Of a stretch of DNA of 64,000 bases, positions 35,292 through 43,589 are shown in pieces (position 1 is the stretch's first letter; every line of letters begins with the position of its first letter). A program made the position numbers and the translations under genes. This DNA is from Pedobacter sp. MC2016-24. GTDB taxonomy: Bacteria > Bacteroidota > Bacteroidia > Sphingobacteriales > Sphingobacteriaceae. Under the pieces are notes generated by a model. The model saw only the letters and a list, made by a program, of their open reading frames with translations, was not told where the DNA came from and did no database searches. Location: positions 62,001 to 126,000 of the forward strand of contig NZ_JADFBX010000009.1 in NCBI RefSeq assembly GCF_015223055.1, written 5' to 3'.

Positions 35292-36067
35292 CTACGTTTG
35301 AATCTGAATGCTGGCTTCATTTACGATTTTGCGAATGGTCTGATCAAGTTCTCCCACAGCAAGCTCAAGTATGTGGACTTCTTCCATTTCCTTCGTATAG
35401 GTATGTTCCTTCAATAATTCAGTAATGCCTATGATTGAAGAAACAGGTCTTCGGATTTCATGAGACTGGACCAAGGCAATATGATCCAGAGCGCGATCGC
35501 GTTCCTGAGTCAACTGTTGAGACTTTTTTAATGATGTAATATCTGTCGCATTGTAGGAGATTCCTATGATATTTCCACCGTTATCATAAGCAGGGTTATA
35601 ATTGAACTGCCACCAAATCTGCTGATCGCCATGACTAAGCTCCTGTTCAAGCATGATGCTCTTTCCCTCAAGTGCTGCTGTGAAGTTACTTAAGAAATGC
35701 TCCATGTAAGGTTCGCCAATGAAGTCCACTACCGGGCTTCCGATCTGGATCTCCAATCCGTGGTTTGCACGCATGAAATCTGCTAGATATTTGTTGCAGA
35801 AAAGGATATTCAGTTCCTTGCTGATTAATAACTGGCAGGATTGGGCACTTTCGAAAAGTGATCTTAGCGTGATCTCGTTCTTCTTTGCCTCCAGGTACTG
35901 ATTTTTGAGGACGTCCAAGCTGTAATCGAATTCCAGAATGTGGCTACCGGCGTCTGGCAGATTTCAGCGGCGAAACTTGCAATATTTTTTAAGTCATTTT
36001 CTTTACTGATTTTAAGTTTTAGAAACCGGTCAACTGCCTGTAATCGTTCTAGTTCCCTGTAATGCAT
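35292..36067 (-). pseudogene. GAF-PAS sensor protein, internally deleted and frameshifted
   Basis: The N-terminal frame (36067 down to 35864) opens like a GAF sensor (YRELERLQAVDRFLKL, then AAEICQTPVA) and then runs off frame. The second frame (to 35292) carries a PAS domain (LLISKELNILFCNKYLADFM, GISYNATDITSL) and a degenerate H-box VQSHEIRRPVSS. About 100 residues of the GAF core are missing at the junction near 35925-35955. Relatives in this phylum lack an HATPase domain too, so the C-terminal end is natural. The gene is broken. Confidence 0.75.
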
Positions 36068-36325
36068 ATCTTGATTCCTCCCGATTTAATATAGTCAATT
36101 TTTTATCATGTAATGCTATCTACGTAATTTTTTGATAAAATAACTTAAATTTGGTGTTCAAAAGTAGCTGGCAAATTAACTCATTTACGTAGAACTTACC
36201 TTTTTCAAGTATAAATCCTCGACTGATAATCTAAGAGGCCTTTTTTTAACACTTAAATGCCGCGATTTTAATTCAATGTTATCCATGCCTACCAAATTTT
36301 CGCATTGGAACAAAAATTTTATACC

Positions 36326-36718
36326 ATGCATGAAAAAGAAAATCTTAGAGAGTCATCCGTACGAGGTAACATCTGTTTACTGGAGGATGACAAGGATATT
36401 GCCGATATTCTTCAGTACTTTTTAGCTGAAGAGGGTTATCATTTGGATAGTTACAATAGTATCCTAGACTTTAACACTCGTTTGCTTAATTCACAAACCG
36501 ATCTGTTTTTATTGGATATGCGGCTCCCTGATGGTTACGGTTTAGATGTATGTAAAATGCTGAAAGCCGACTTGGTTACGTACAATGTGCCTGTGCTTAT
36601 CATGAGTGCTGGGATTTACACTGATGATTTCTTTGAAATTGCAGACGGGTTTATTGCCAAACCTTTTGATCTTGAGGAGTTACTTTTAAAAGTAGAATCA
36701 CATATACAGCCACATTAG
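36326..36718 (+). CDS. Single-domain response regulator
   Basis: About 130 residues: a receiver domain with acidic pair (EDD), phospho-acceptor Asp in LFLLDMRLPDG, the Thr/Ser position in VLIMSAG, and the conserved Lys in AKPFD. There is no output domain, so it probably acts as a relay or a CheY-like switch. ATG 36326 is preferred to TTG 36305. It is divergent from the broken sensor gene, which may once have been its partner. Confidence 0.88.
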   Translation: MHEKENLRESSVRGNICLLEDDKDIADILQYFLAEEGYHLDSYNSILDFNTRLLNSQTDLFLLDMRLPDGYGLDVCKMLKADLVTYNVPVLIMSAGIYTDDFFEIADGFIAKPFDLEELLLKVESHIQPH

Positions 36719-36753
36719 TCTGCTAGAAAGCAATCTTCTTAAAGGTTAATGGA

Positions 36754-37317
36754 TCATCTACCATGCTTTTCGAAGTATAATGTTTTGAAATGATTGGGGA
36801 TGTTATAAAAATGCCCGTCATTTTCACGTAATAAATAGTCTGTTTTGCCCGTCTCGATGCAGTATGCCTTTAATTTCGTTGAATCTTCAACCGTGTAAAT
36901 GTAACTATTGCTTTCAAATCTAAATTCGTCTGTGTTAAATCTGGCCACTTTTATAACCCGGTCAGTTAGATCATCAGCCAAATGTGGAATGGACTTCGTG
37001 GATGGGCTAAAGGGCAGGTCTACAAATTCGCAGCCATCAAGTTCGCTCAATCGGTGTTTGTATTCGTTATACCAGTTTCCTGCTTTATTTTTGGATATCA
37101 TGATATGTTTTGAAGGATCGTCAGGAGAATCCAGGCTGACGTCAATTAGATGCCAATTTTCTGTAAATGTCAATTTGTATCTAATTGCCGACTTAACGTT
37201 TTTACGGTAAGTAACCAGTCCGCCCATGAACACGCGTGTACTTGTTCTTTCAAAATTGAATGCTTCTAAGGTGTCGAATCCCCTCCACACCGAACATTCG
37301 CAACAGAATGCTTTCAT
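36754..37317 (-). CDS. Putative glycolipid-binding-domain protein
   Basis: The 187-residue product matches the pattern of the putative glycolipid-binding family: WRGFDTLEAFNF near the start, IRYKLTFTENWHL in the middle, and the signature FVDLPFSPSTKSIPH. No signal peptide is visible. The function of the family is not established. It stands alone, convergent with the response regulator. Confidence 0.6.
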   Translation of the reverse strand: MKAFCCECSVWRGFDTLEAFNFERTSTRVFMGGLVTYRKNVKSAIRYKLTFTENWHLIDVSLDSPDDPSKHIMISKNKAGNWYNEYKHRLSELDGCEFVDLPFSPSTKSIPHLADDLTDRVIKVARFNTDEFRFESNSYIYTVEDSTKLKAYCIETGKTDYLLRENDGHFYNIPNHFKTLYFEKHGR

Positions 37318-37627
37318 ATGTATCGTTTACTGCATCTAAAACGTTTGATCTTTAATCTTTGTTTAACAGTTTTGTGATTTCTTTAAACGTTTTGTCTTAT
37401 CGGGTAAATTTCTTTTCAATGGTATATTGAGGCTTTCTTAGTTTTTTATTTGCTTAAATACTGTAAAATGTAAGTTTATTGAATTAGATCATTCGTGTTG
37501 ATAGAAAATAAATTCAACTCTTGCTGGGTAACCTTTCTGATACAAAGTCGATTGTGAGACGACTTGAGGCTTTGCGTAAAAAGACTCTACAAGTTTTGGG
37601 CACCCCATTCGTCTTCATCGTGTTGTA
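37318..37627. other. Intergenic, about 310 nt
   Basis: AT-rich spacer, upstream of the minus-strand gene at 37317. I see no coding frame or hairpin to call. Confidence 0.4.
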
Positions 37628-37900
37628 TTATATTGATCTAAGGACTTCCAGAAGATCAAATTTGAGGATTTCTGCTATTTTATAGAGTCGCGCAACGGTC
37701 AGGTCCGATTTGCCGAGTTCGATTTTGCTGAAAGCATTCTGTGCAATGCCGAGTTTCTCAGCTATGGTTGCCTGGGAGATTCTGTGTTGCTTTCTGAGTA
37801 TTTTAATCTTCAAGACTAATGCCTGACTCTTGATACGATGATCCGCTAAGCAAACATGGCCATGCAGCGGACTCAAATAGTTGAGTTCGTTTTGTAACAT
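37628..37900 (-). CDS. XRE-family HTH regulator
   Basis: The 90-residue product is a Cro/C1-type helix-turn-helix: KILRKQHRISQATIAEKLGIAQNAFSKIELGKSDLTVARLYKIAEIL. The ends are short, so it is DNA-binding only. No antitoxin partner is seen next to it. Confidence 0.82.
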   Translation of the reverse strand: MLQNELNYLSPLHGHVCLADHRIKSQALVLKIKILRKQHRISQATIAEKLGIAQNAFSKIELGKSDLTVARLYKIAEILKFDLLEVLRSI

Positions 37901-38250
37901 AATTTAAATATTACATTGGTGATAGCTATTTTGATGCGCTGTATTACACACTTTCGTAGTTCTTTGTAGAGAATAAGGGGTGTATAGTGAAAGCAAAGTT
38001 GAAGTCCTCCTGGCTTGTCTTTTAAAATTCAATCAATTGAATGTCTTTGTTCTTGTTGATTTGTTATTTCCTAAAGTTAAACAACTTTAAGAATGTCAGC
38101 GTTGCACTAATACTCGAAAAGGTTGTATAATTTTAAAATTTCAACATCCGGCGATGTCGCCTATGCTTGTTAATTTGTTTTAAGAACACGGTTTGATACC
38201 AAAGCGGATGAGCGTGAATAACATCGACCATAAATTAATCTCTTAGTTTA
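37901..38250. other. Intergenic, about 350 nt
   Basis: Spacer between two divergent regulators. I see no gene. The promoter of the TetR gene lies at its right end. Confidence 0.4.
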
Positions 38251-38282
38251 TTTGTTAACCAACTGGTTAGTTAGTATGTTTG
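38251..38282 (+). promoter_or_regulatory. Bacteroidota promoter with an internal palindromic operator
   Basis: TTTG (38251-38254), 20 nt, then TATGTTTG (38275-38282) gives a full -33/-7 promoter. A perfect palindrome TAACCA-AC-TGGTTA (38256-38269) fills the spacer. The ATG at 38287 is only 5 nt beyond the -7 box, so the mRNA may be leaderless. The operator placement suggests TetR autorepression. Confidence 0.7.
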
Positions 38283-38286
38283 TTGT

Positions 38287-38871
38287 ATGATCACAACCGA
38301 AGAAAATATATTGCAACAAGCCGGTACAGTCTTTTACCGAAAAGGCTTGGCGGGTGCAAGGATGCAGGAAATTGCCGATTTAGCTGGTATCAATAAAGCG
38401 ATGCTTCATTATTACTTCAAGACAAAGGAACAGTTATTCGATCGGGTGTTTTTGCAGGCATTTGAACATTTTGTAGAGAATATAACGACAGTATTGAATG
38501 GGAACGCGAGCCTGGAAGATAAGATTGTGAGCTATGTGAACCAGACGGTTGATGCTTTAGCTCAAAATCCGGGTATACCGGTTTTTGTACTCAATGAACT
38601 TAGTCACAATCCGCAAAGAATTACTGAAATTTTCGCAGGCGAGGAAAAGATCAATTTGAAACTTTTCAGGGAGCAGGTTGACAAGTATAGCGGGGGAAAG
38701 ATAGATTATGAAAATTTATTTATAGATATGGTAGCATTGTGTGTTTATCCCTTTGTAGTAGCGCCGGTGTTCAAGCAACTACTGCATAAATCGGATGAGC
38801 AATATACCGCGCTCTTACAATCCAGAAAGGACCATGTGGTAAGGGAAATACTGGGTCGGTTATCAGTGTAG
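38287..38871 (+). CDS. TetR-family regulator
   Basis: The 194-residue product begins directly with a TetR helix-turn-helix (ILQQAGTVFYRKGLAGARMQEIADLAGINKAMLHYYFKTKEQLF). The C-terminal ligand domain is ordinary. It lies 27 nt ahead of an HXXEE membrane protein, probably one operon. Start choice is fixed by the HTH position. Confidence 0.9.
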   Translation: MITTEENILQQAGTVFYRKGLAGARMQEIADLAGINKAMLHYYFKTKEQLFDRVFLQAFEHFVENITTVLNGNASLEDKIVSYVNQTVDALAQNPGIPVFVLNELSHNPQRITEIFAGEEKINLKLFREQVDKYSGGKIDYENLFIDMVALCVYPFVVAPVFKQLLHKSDEQYTALLQSRKDHVVREILGRLSV

Positions 38872-38898
38872 CATCAAATATAATTTAAATCATTAAAA

Positions 38899-39561
38899 AT
38901 GGAAACTTCAAAACGTATGCAATACGTGAGCATGGCTGCCGCCGCATTGTTTGTGCTATTTGCCTGTAGCCAAGGTTACCGCAACATTGGTTTGCCTCCT
39001 GTCATTATCGTCGGGGGATCGGGTATCATCGGATTTGTGATGTGGCATTATACGTACCTGAAGCGACCGGTTGATCCTAAGATTATCCTGCCCTTATTCC
39101 TGCTGACGGTAGCTGCTTTGGAAGTTCACATGTGCGAAGAGTACCTGACTGGTTTCGGACCAGCCATGAGCAGGTTATTCGATATAAGCTGGAGTGAAAA
39201 AAGTTTTCTGATGATTTTTGCATTCATCGGACCTGTGATCTATACGCTGACGGCGCTCGGGCTGTATTATAGAGTGCCAATTGCTGGATTTATCGCTTGC
39301 TTTATTTTTATAGGACCGGGCGTAGCAGAATTTACTCATTTTATTTTTCCTTTGATCAAGCCGTCGATTATGCCGGATTTGGATGGGGCTATATCTCAGG
39401 AGATTCATGGAACTTTTGTTTCAGGTATGCACAATTATTGGTGGAAGACAACCGGTAGTTATTATTTCTCCGGCATGTATACAGCTATTCTTCCGATGAT
39501 TCCGGGTATTTGGGCGATATTGAGGTTGATTCGCAATGTCTCGGTCGCTCAAAAGGACTGA
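38899..39561 (+). CDS. HXXEE-domain membrane protein
   Basis: The 220-residue protein has about six hydrophobic segments and the family motif HMCEE (HxxEE), with His and Glu residues at the predicted active site. HXXEE proteins are predicted membrane enzymes. It is regulated with the TetR gene before it. Confidence 0.85.
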   Translation: METSKRMQYVSMAAAALFVLFACSQGYRNIGLPPVIIVGGSGIIGFVMWHYTYLKRPVDPKIILPLFLLTVAALEVHMCEEYLTGFGPAMSRLFDISWSEKSFLMIFAFIGPVIYTLTALGLYYRVPIAGFIACFIFIGPGVAEFTHFIFPLIKPSIMPDLDGAISQEIHGTFVSGMHNYWWKTTGSYYFSGMYTAILPMIPGIWAILRLIRNVSVAQKD

Positions 39562-39569
39562 TGAAAAGC

Positions 39570-39605
39570 AAGTGTCCTGATAGATTTTAGTCGTTTCAGA
39601 CACTT
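39570..39605 (+). terminator. Probable terminator after the TetR-HXXEE operon
   Basis: An imperfect inverted repeat, AAGTGTCCTGA (39570-39580) and TCAGACACTT (39596-39605), one bulged base, followed by TATTTGTG. It directly follows the HXXEE stop. Confidence 0.5.
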
Positions 39606-39618
39606 TATTTGTGTTGAA

Positions 39619-39840
39619 TTGTGTATATTAGATCATGCTCCATCGCCGCTCACCATCTGTAACGACAGGCCATCCTATCAAAAAAAGCTTCTGGCAAGAA
39701 AACGGACGAAGACAGAAACGTCGTCAACTGTTGAAGAAAAACCGACGCTTTATAGTCTATTCGATCCATCTATTTTTTTTCTTGTCATATTGGTGGTAGT
39801 CGTATTGGGCGGTCTGTTGTGTATTTTAAGGATTTTTTAA
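39619..39840 (+). CDS. Small hypothetical membrane peptide (weak)
   Basis: A 73-codon frame with a convincing C-terminal hydrophobic segment (SIFFLVILVVVVLGGLLCILRIF). The N-terminal half looks arbitrary, and the start would be TTG or a later codon. It could be a small membrane protein or chance. Confidence 0.25.
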   Translation: MCILDHAPSPLTICNDRPSYQKKLLARKRTKTETSSTVEEKPTLYSLFDPSIFFLVILVVVVLGGLLCILRIF

Positions 39841-39953
39841 AAAATAAATCTGCCGTGATAAGTCATCTCGCCGATTATTTAAGTCAATGGAAATTCATTG
39901 CAAGCTGTTGATCCATAGTTTAAGGTCAATATGCTTTAGTGATCACAAATATT

Positions 39954-39961
39954 TACATTTG
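39954..39961 (+). promoter_or_regulatory. -7 box TACATTTG before the truncated crp gene
   Basis: TACATTTG matches TAnnTTTG exactly and lies 18 nt before ATG 39980. No clear -33 element. Confidence 0.45.
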
Positions 39962-39979
39962 TGCGTTTAAAAGTTGCAT

Positions 39980-40393
39980 ATGGACAAAGAACGCTTGATC
40001 ACATTTTTTCACCAGACCAATCTGATCACTCCGTCAGTTGCCAGGACAATCGCAGAACAGTTTGACTATAAGTCCATCGCTAAAAATCAGTTTCATTTGG
40101 TGGAAGGAACTCTTTGCGACCAGTACCTGTTTTTGGAAAGGGGATACATGCGTGCTTTTGCTCATGATACACTTGGCAACGAAGTCACCACGAGTTTTTA
40201 TGCTCCTGGTCAGGTGGTCTTTGAGGTTTCCTCTTTCTTCGAGCGGACAAAGTCATTGGAGAATATTCAAGCGTTGAGTGACTGTGAAGGTTGGTTTATC
40301 ACCTATGCACAATTGAATACCCTTTTCCACAGCTTACCAGAATTCAGGGAATTCGGAAGATCAATGCTGGTTAAGGGGTTCTCTCCAATATGA
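39980..40393 (+). pseudogene. Crp/Fnr-family regulator, C-terminally truncated
   Basis: The frame encodes 137 residues of a cyclic-nucleotide-binding domain (KNQFHLVEGTLCDQYLFLERGYMRAF, FYAPGQVVFEVSSFF). The family normally has about 190 residues with a dimerisation helix and a DNA-binding end. The frame stops at about 40393, exactly where homology to the HEPN-like paralogue begins, so a deletion has removed the C-terminal part. Confidence 0.75.
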
Positions 40394-41144
40394 AAAGTCA
40401 TATATACTATTTAAGAAGATCAAGCGTGGGAAAAATCCAACTGTCGATGAAGTTCTTAAAGTAAGTAACGGCGAACTTATGGAATATATTTAATCGCTTA
40501 TGGACTTCACCCAATGTGTCGATGTTGCGATTAATATTTTTGGAATAGATGTCAATGGTTTGATAATAAATACCCCGAAACTTGCACAGGCGTTCTATGA
40601 AAAGATGTTCACCGCAGATAGCCACGCGAAATACAGAGAGATTAGGAATTCAGAATATAGGGGAATTTGGTCAGACCAAAAAATGACCGTCAGAGATAAA
40701 CATGAGTACTTTGCAAAGTTATTTGCACAAGTTTCTAAAAAATATAAGATGCCGGCTAAAACACTTCGATTTATCGAAGATAAGAAGATTGCTGTAATAT
40801 GCGTTCCCAATAAGGCAGTTGACCTTAATAATATCCACATGGTAATAGATAGGATTAGCGAATTAATTCGCTATTGCTTACTAGCTTACCACTATTTTCA
40901 TTTTCAATTCGATTCTTTTTTGATTGAAGAGGATGAGGTTGAAAATGAAGATGCATTACAAATCTGGATTAAAAAAGAAGAACTAAAATTGCTCAGTGAA
41001 GGACAGTCTAGTTATCTAGACTTAATACACGATGGGAACATCTACAAAAATAAAACTAATCGGCCAATTACTGTCGATTTTGATGCGCTTAATGAATTAG
41101 ATATTAGGTCTTTAAGTGATGTTATAAAACGAAAGTCTCCATGA
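40391..41144 (+). pseudogene. Truncated, stop-interrupted paralogue of the HEPN-like gene
   Basis: From 40391 the frame reads EKSYILFKKIKRGKNP...VSNGELMEYI, then TAA at 40491-40493, then continues in frame (40494-41144). Against the 437-residue gene, this matches VVFRKIQRSENP...ISNGELWGKL and continues to the shared end LIHDGNIYKN...VDFDALNELDIRSL. The first 180-190 residues, including the Arg-His motif, are gone. A deletion joined it to the crp remnant. Confidence 0.8.
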
Positions 41145-41234
41145 GCCTATGGTGAGCTCACAGAAAGTTAGTGCTTTTAGAATAGTTCATAATTCTCTAA
41201 AATTCAAATTTATACCCATTTATACTTGCTTGTA

Positions 41235-41453
41235 GAGAAAACCCGTAAAGCTTTCAATTTCAATCATATTAAGGCTCACTAGGAGTACATTCGATCAAAA
41301 GTGATTAATGTTGCTAAAAATGGAATTTTTGATAGTAGTAAATCAATCAGCGAAATTGCTTACAAGTTAGCTTTTAGATATCCTCAACATTTTACAATGA
41401 TGTTTAAACAAAAAACAAGTATGAGGCAAAATGAATATCGGAGTTTAAATTAG
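41235..41453 (+). pseudogene. AraC-family regulator tail, with in-frame stop
   Basis: The frame gives EKTRKAFNFNHIKAH, a TAG at 41280-41282, then EYIRSKVINVAKNGIFDSSK and the AraC HTH SISEIAYKLAFRYPQHFTMMFKQKT. Only the C-terminal HTH half is left. Position and lesion suggest a fossil. Confidence 0.7.
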
Positions 41454-41461
41454 TGTTAGGT

Positions 41462-41573
41462 GTATATTTCGCAGATATGAGTGGGGAAGAACCAGTTTAA
41501 ACGAAATGACGTGTCAGTTTAAATGCGGAATCACTGGCCATTTTGCGGTTTTTCCCCACTTTTGTTGAAATAC
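41462..41573. mobile_element. IS-end remnant / MITE-like element
   Basis: Imperfect inverted repeats: GTGGGGAAGAACC (41481-41493) and GGTTTTTCCCCAC (41547-41559), flanked by GTATATTTC (41462-41470) and GAAATAC (41567-41573). The inside has GTCAGTTTAAATGCGGAATC, reminiscent of IS21-type ends. Its right edge shares CCACTTTTGTTGAAA with the reverse complement of the ISL3 left end at 59174-59188. Confidence 0.6.
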
Positions 41574-41580
41574 ACATATA

Positions 41581-41751
41581 CGTAACAGAATACTTCTTGA
41601 AGCAAAAGGATTATTAATTAATGATCAGAAAAACATCGCTGAAATTGCTTATCATCTTGGATTTGCGGACAACTCCTACTTCGGAAAATTTTTTAAAAAA
41701 CATGAAGGTCTAACTCCGAATGGCTTCAAAAAGCTATATTACAAAACATAA
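41581..41751 (+). pseudogene. Second AraC-family regulator tail
   Basis: The 56-codon fragment reads RNRILLEAKGLL, then NIAEIAYHLGFADNSYFGKFFKKHEGLTP, the second HTH of an AraC protein. It differs from the fragment at 41235, so it comes from another gene. The N-terminal part is missing, cut at the IS remnant. Confidence 0.75.
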
Positions 41752-41857
41752 GCTAATAGGATTTACTTTATCTCTATCATGCAGATAATCCACTTGAAGA
41801 ATTGACTTATCAGTAAAGAATAATGTATAACTATCATTAAGCTCTGAATTACTTAAA

Positions 41858-42499
41858 ATGAAATATCCAATGATAGCTGAATTTATTGACCTTTATTTCC
41901 CGCAGTTCGAACCCGCGTTGAAGGAAGTTCTTCTTCAAAATGCAGTAATGAAAACTTTTGATATTGGTGAAATGCTTATGCAGACAGGTCAGAATATGCG
42001 TTCCACTGTGCTTATTGTCGAGGGAATGGTCAAGTTATACAGAGAAGGCGACGATGGTGAAGAATTTTTTATGTACTATCTGCAGCCTGGAAACGCTTGC
42101 GCACTGTCTATGATCTGTGCAACCAAACAGGAAACAAGCCAGGTCATGGCGAAAGCCATAGAACCGACCACTGTAATGATGATCCCTATTTCATTAATGG
42201 ATGAGCTTATGCGGGAATATAAAAGCTGGTATTATTTTGTAATAGAAACTTACAGAATGCGATTTGAGGAACTTCTTATTGTAATAGACAACGTAGCCTT
42301 CAAAGCAATGGATGATAGACTTGGTTTTTACCTTGAAAAACAGTATTCTGATCTTAAAACCACAGAACTTCATATTACCCATAATGAGATTGCTATTGAC
42401 CTGAATACATCTAGGGAGGTTATCTCCAGACTGCTAAAAAAAATGGAACAGGCAGGGCAGATTATAATGCATCGGAATTATATTGAATTCATTAAATAA
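41858..42499 (+). CDS. Crp/Fnr-family regulator of the sulfur island
   Basis: The 213-residue product has a complete cNMP-binding fold (QTGQNMRSTVLIVEGMVKLYREG...) and a C-terminal winged HTH (HNEIAIDLNTSREVISRLLKKMEQ). There is no Fnr-type Cys cluster, but two Cys lie in NACALSMICAT. It probably acts on the GTGAC-N4-GTCAC sites in front of the three following transcription units. The ligand is unknown. Confidence 0.88.
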   Translation: MKYPMIAEFIDLYFPQFEPALKEVLLQNAVMKTFDIGEMLMQTGQNMRSTVLIVEGMVKLYREGDDGEEFFMYYLQPGNACALSMICATKQETSQVMAKAIEPTTVMMIPISLMDELMREYKSWYYFVIETYRMRFEELLIVIDNVAFKAMDDRLGFYLEKQYSDLKTTELHITHNEIAIDLNTSREVISRLLKKMEQAGQIIMHRNYIEFIK

Positions 42500-42648
42500 G
42501 GTATATCGGTTCTATAACTAAAAAATAAAGGAATCGCAAACCGTGAGAAAAATTATCTAAGAATATTCCACATTCATTTTTCATTTACTATTGTAGCGGT
42601 TGATAACATGTACGATGCCTTTGACAAGGTAAGTTTATTTAGTTCTGT

Positions 42649-42662
42649 GTGACAAAAGTCAC
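42649..42662 (+). promoter_or_regulatory. Crp/Fnr-type operator 1
   Basis: GTGACAAAAGTCAC, perfect 5-bp arms. Its centre is 36.5 bp before the last base of GATTTTTG (42685-42692), the position seen at the other two sites. It precedes the TauE gene by 46 nt. Confidence 0.75.
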
Positions 42663-42708
42663 CTTATAAGGATTTTTAATCTACGATTTTTGTTTAAAAT
42701 TAATATAA

Positions 42709-43506
42709 ATGGAAATAATTGCCTACGTAGCCTCTGCCTTAATTGGAATCTCTCTTGGTTTAATTGGAGGTGGTGGGTCTATTCTTACCATGCCTGTTTT
42801 AGTCTATTTTTTTGGCGTAAGTCCGTTGCTTGCTACCTCATACTCTTTATTTATAGTAGGCTCTACAAGCCTTGCTGGTACAATCGGGAATTTTAGAAGA
42901 GGTTTGGTCAATATCAAGACAGCATTACTTTTTGGAAGCGCATCGATTACGACGGTTTTTTTAACCAGGAAGTTTATCATACCACTTGTTCCCAAAACTA
43001 TTTTATTAATTGGAAACTTTGAGTTAACCGAAAATATATTGATGATGGTGCTCTTCGCTATTCTTATGGTGGCAGCCTCAGTAGCGATGATACGCGGAGG
43101 TAAAGAAGAAGTTTCTCCCCTGATAAAAAAACGGAAATTACATGTAGGTAAATTATTTTATTACGGCATCTCCATAGGTCTTGCTACTGGATTTCTAGGC
43201 GCGGGAGGCGGTTTTCTGCTGATTCCTACACTCGTGATCCTTGTGGGACTACCCATGAAGGAGGCAGTTGGTACTTCTCTTTTCATAATTGCGCTCAATT
43301 CACTTATTGGTTTTACAGGAGACATTGGGCACTTTGACATTGAGTGGCTGTTTTTATTTAAGATTACGGGGGTGGCCATAGCGGGTATTTTTTTAGGCGG
43401 AATGCTAAATAAAAAAATAGAGGGTGACAAGCTTAAAAAAGGTTTCGGATGGTTTGTGTTGGTTATGGGATTTTATATCCTGTTTAAAGAGATCGTCTTA
43501 AAATAA
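42709..43506 (+). CDS. TauE/SafE-family sulfite exporter
   Basis: The 265-residue protein has seven or eight hydrophobic segments and the two internal repeats of TauE/SafE proteins, each opening with a Gly-rich motif (GLIGGGGSILTMP and GFLGAGGGFLLIP). Family members export sulfite, sulfoacetate or similar anions. It is the first gene after operator 1. Confidence 0.9.
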   Translation: MEIIAYVASALIGISLGLIGGGGSILTMPVLVYFFGVSPLLATSYSLFIVGSTSLAGTIGNFRRGLVNIKTALLFGSASITTVFLTRKFIIPLVPKTILLIGNFELTENILMMVLFAILMVAASVAMIRGGKEEVSPLIKKRKLHVGKLFYYGISIGLATGFLGAGGGFLLIPTLVILVGLPMKEAVGTSLFIIALNSLIGFTGDIGHFDIEWLFLFKITGVAIAGIFLGGMLNKKIEGDKLKKGFGWFVLVMGFYILFKEIVLK

Positions 43507-43528
43507 AGTGGCTACAGAGACTTGCTAT

Positions 43529-43542
43529 GTGACTCAAGTCAC
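43529..43542 (+). promoter_or_regulatory. Crp/Fnr-type operator 2
   Basis: GTGACTCAAGTCAC, perfect 5-bp arms. Its centre is again 36.5 bp before the end of a -7-like box, TAATTTTA (43565-43572). It precedes the first rhodanese-fusion gene by 47 nt. Confidence 0.75.
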
Positions 43543-43589
43543 TGTACTCCAAAACCGTAATCTTTAATTTTATAAAATAAAATATTATC

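Noticed and set aside
43161..43430. 89-codon minus-strand ORF inside the TauE gene
   Set aside because: It is a shadow of a membrane-protein gene with clear repeats; no independent evidence.
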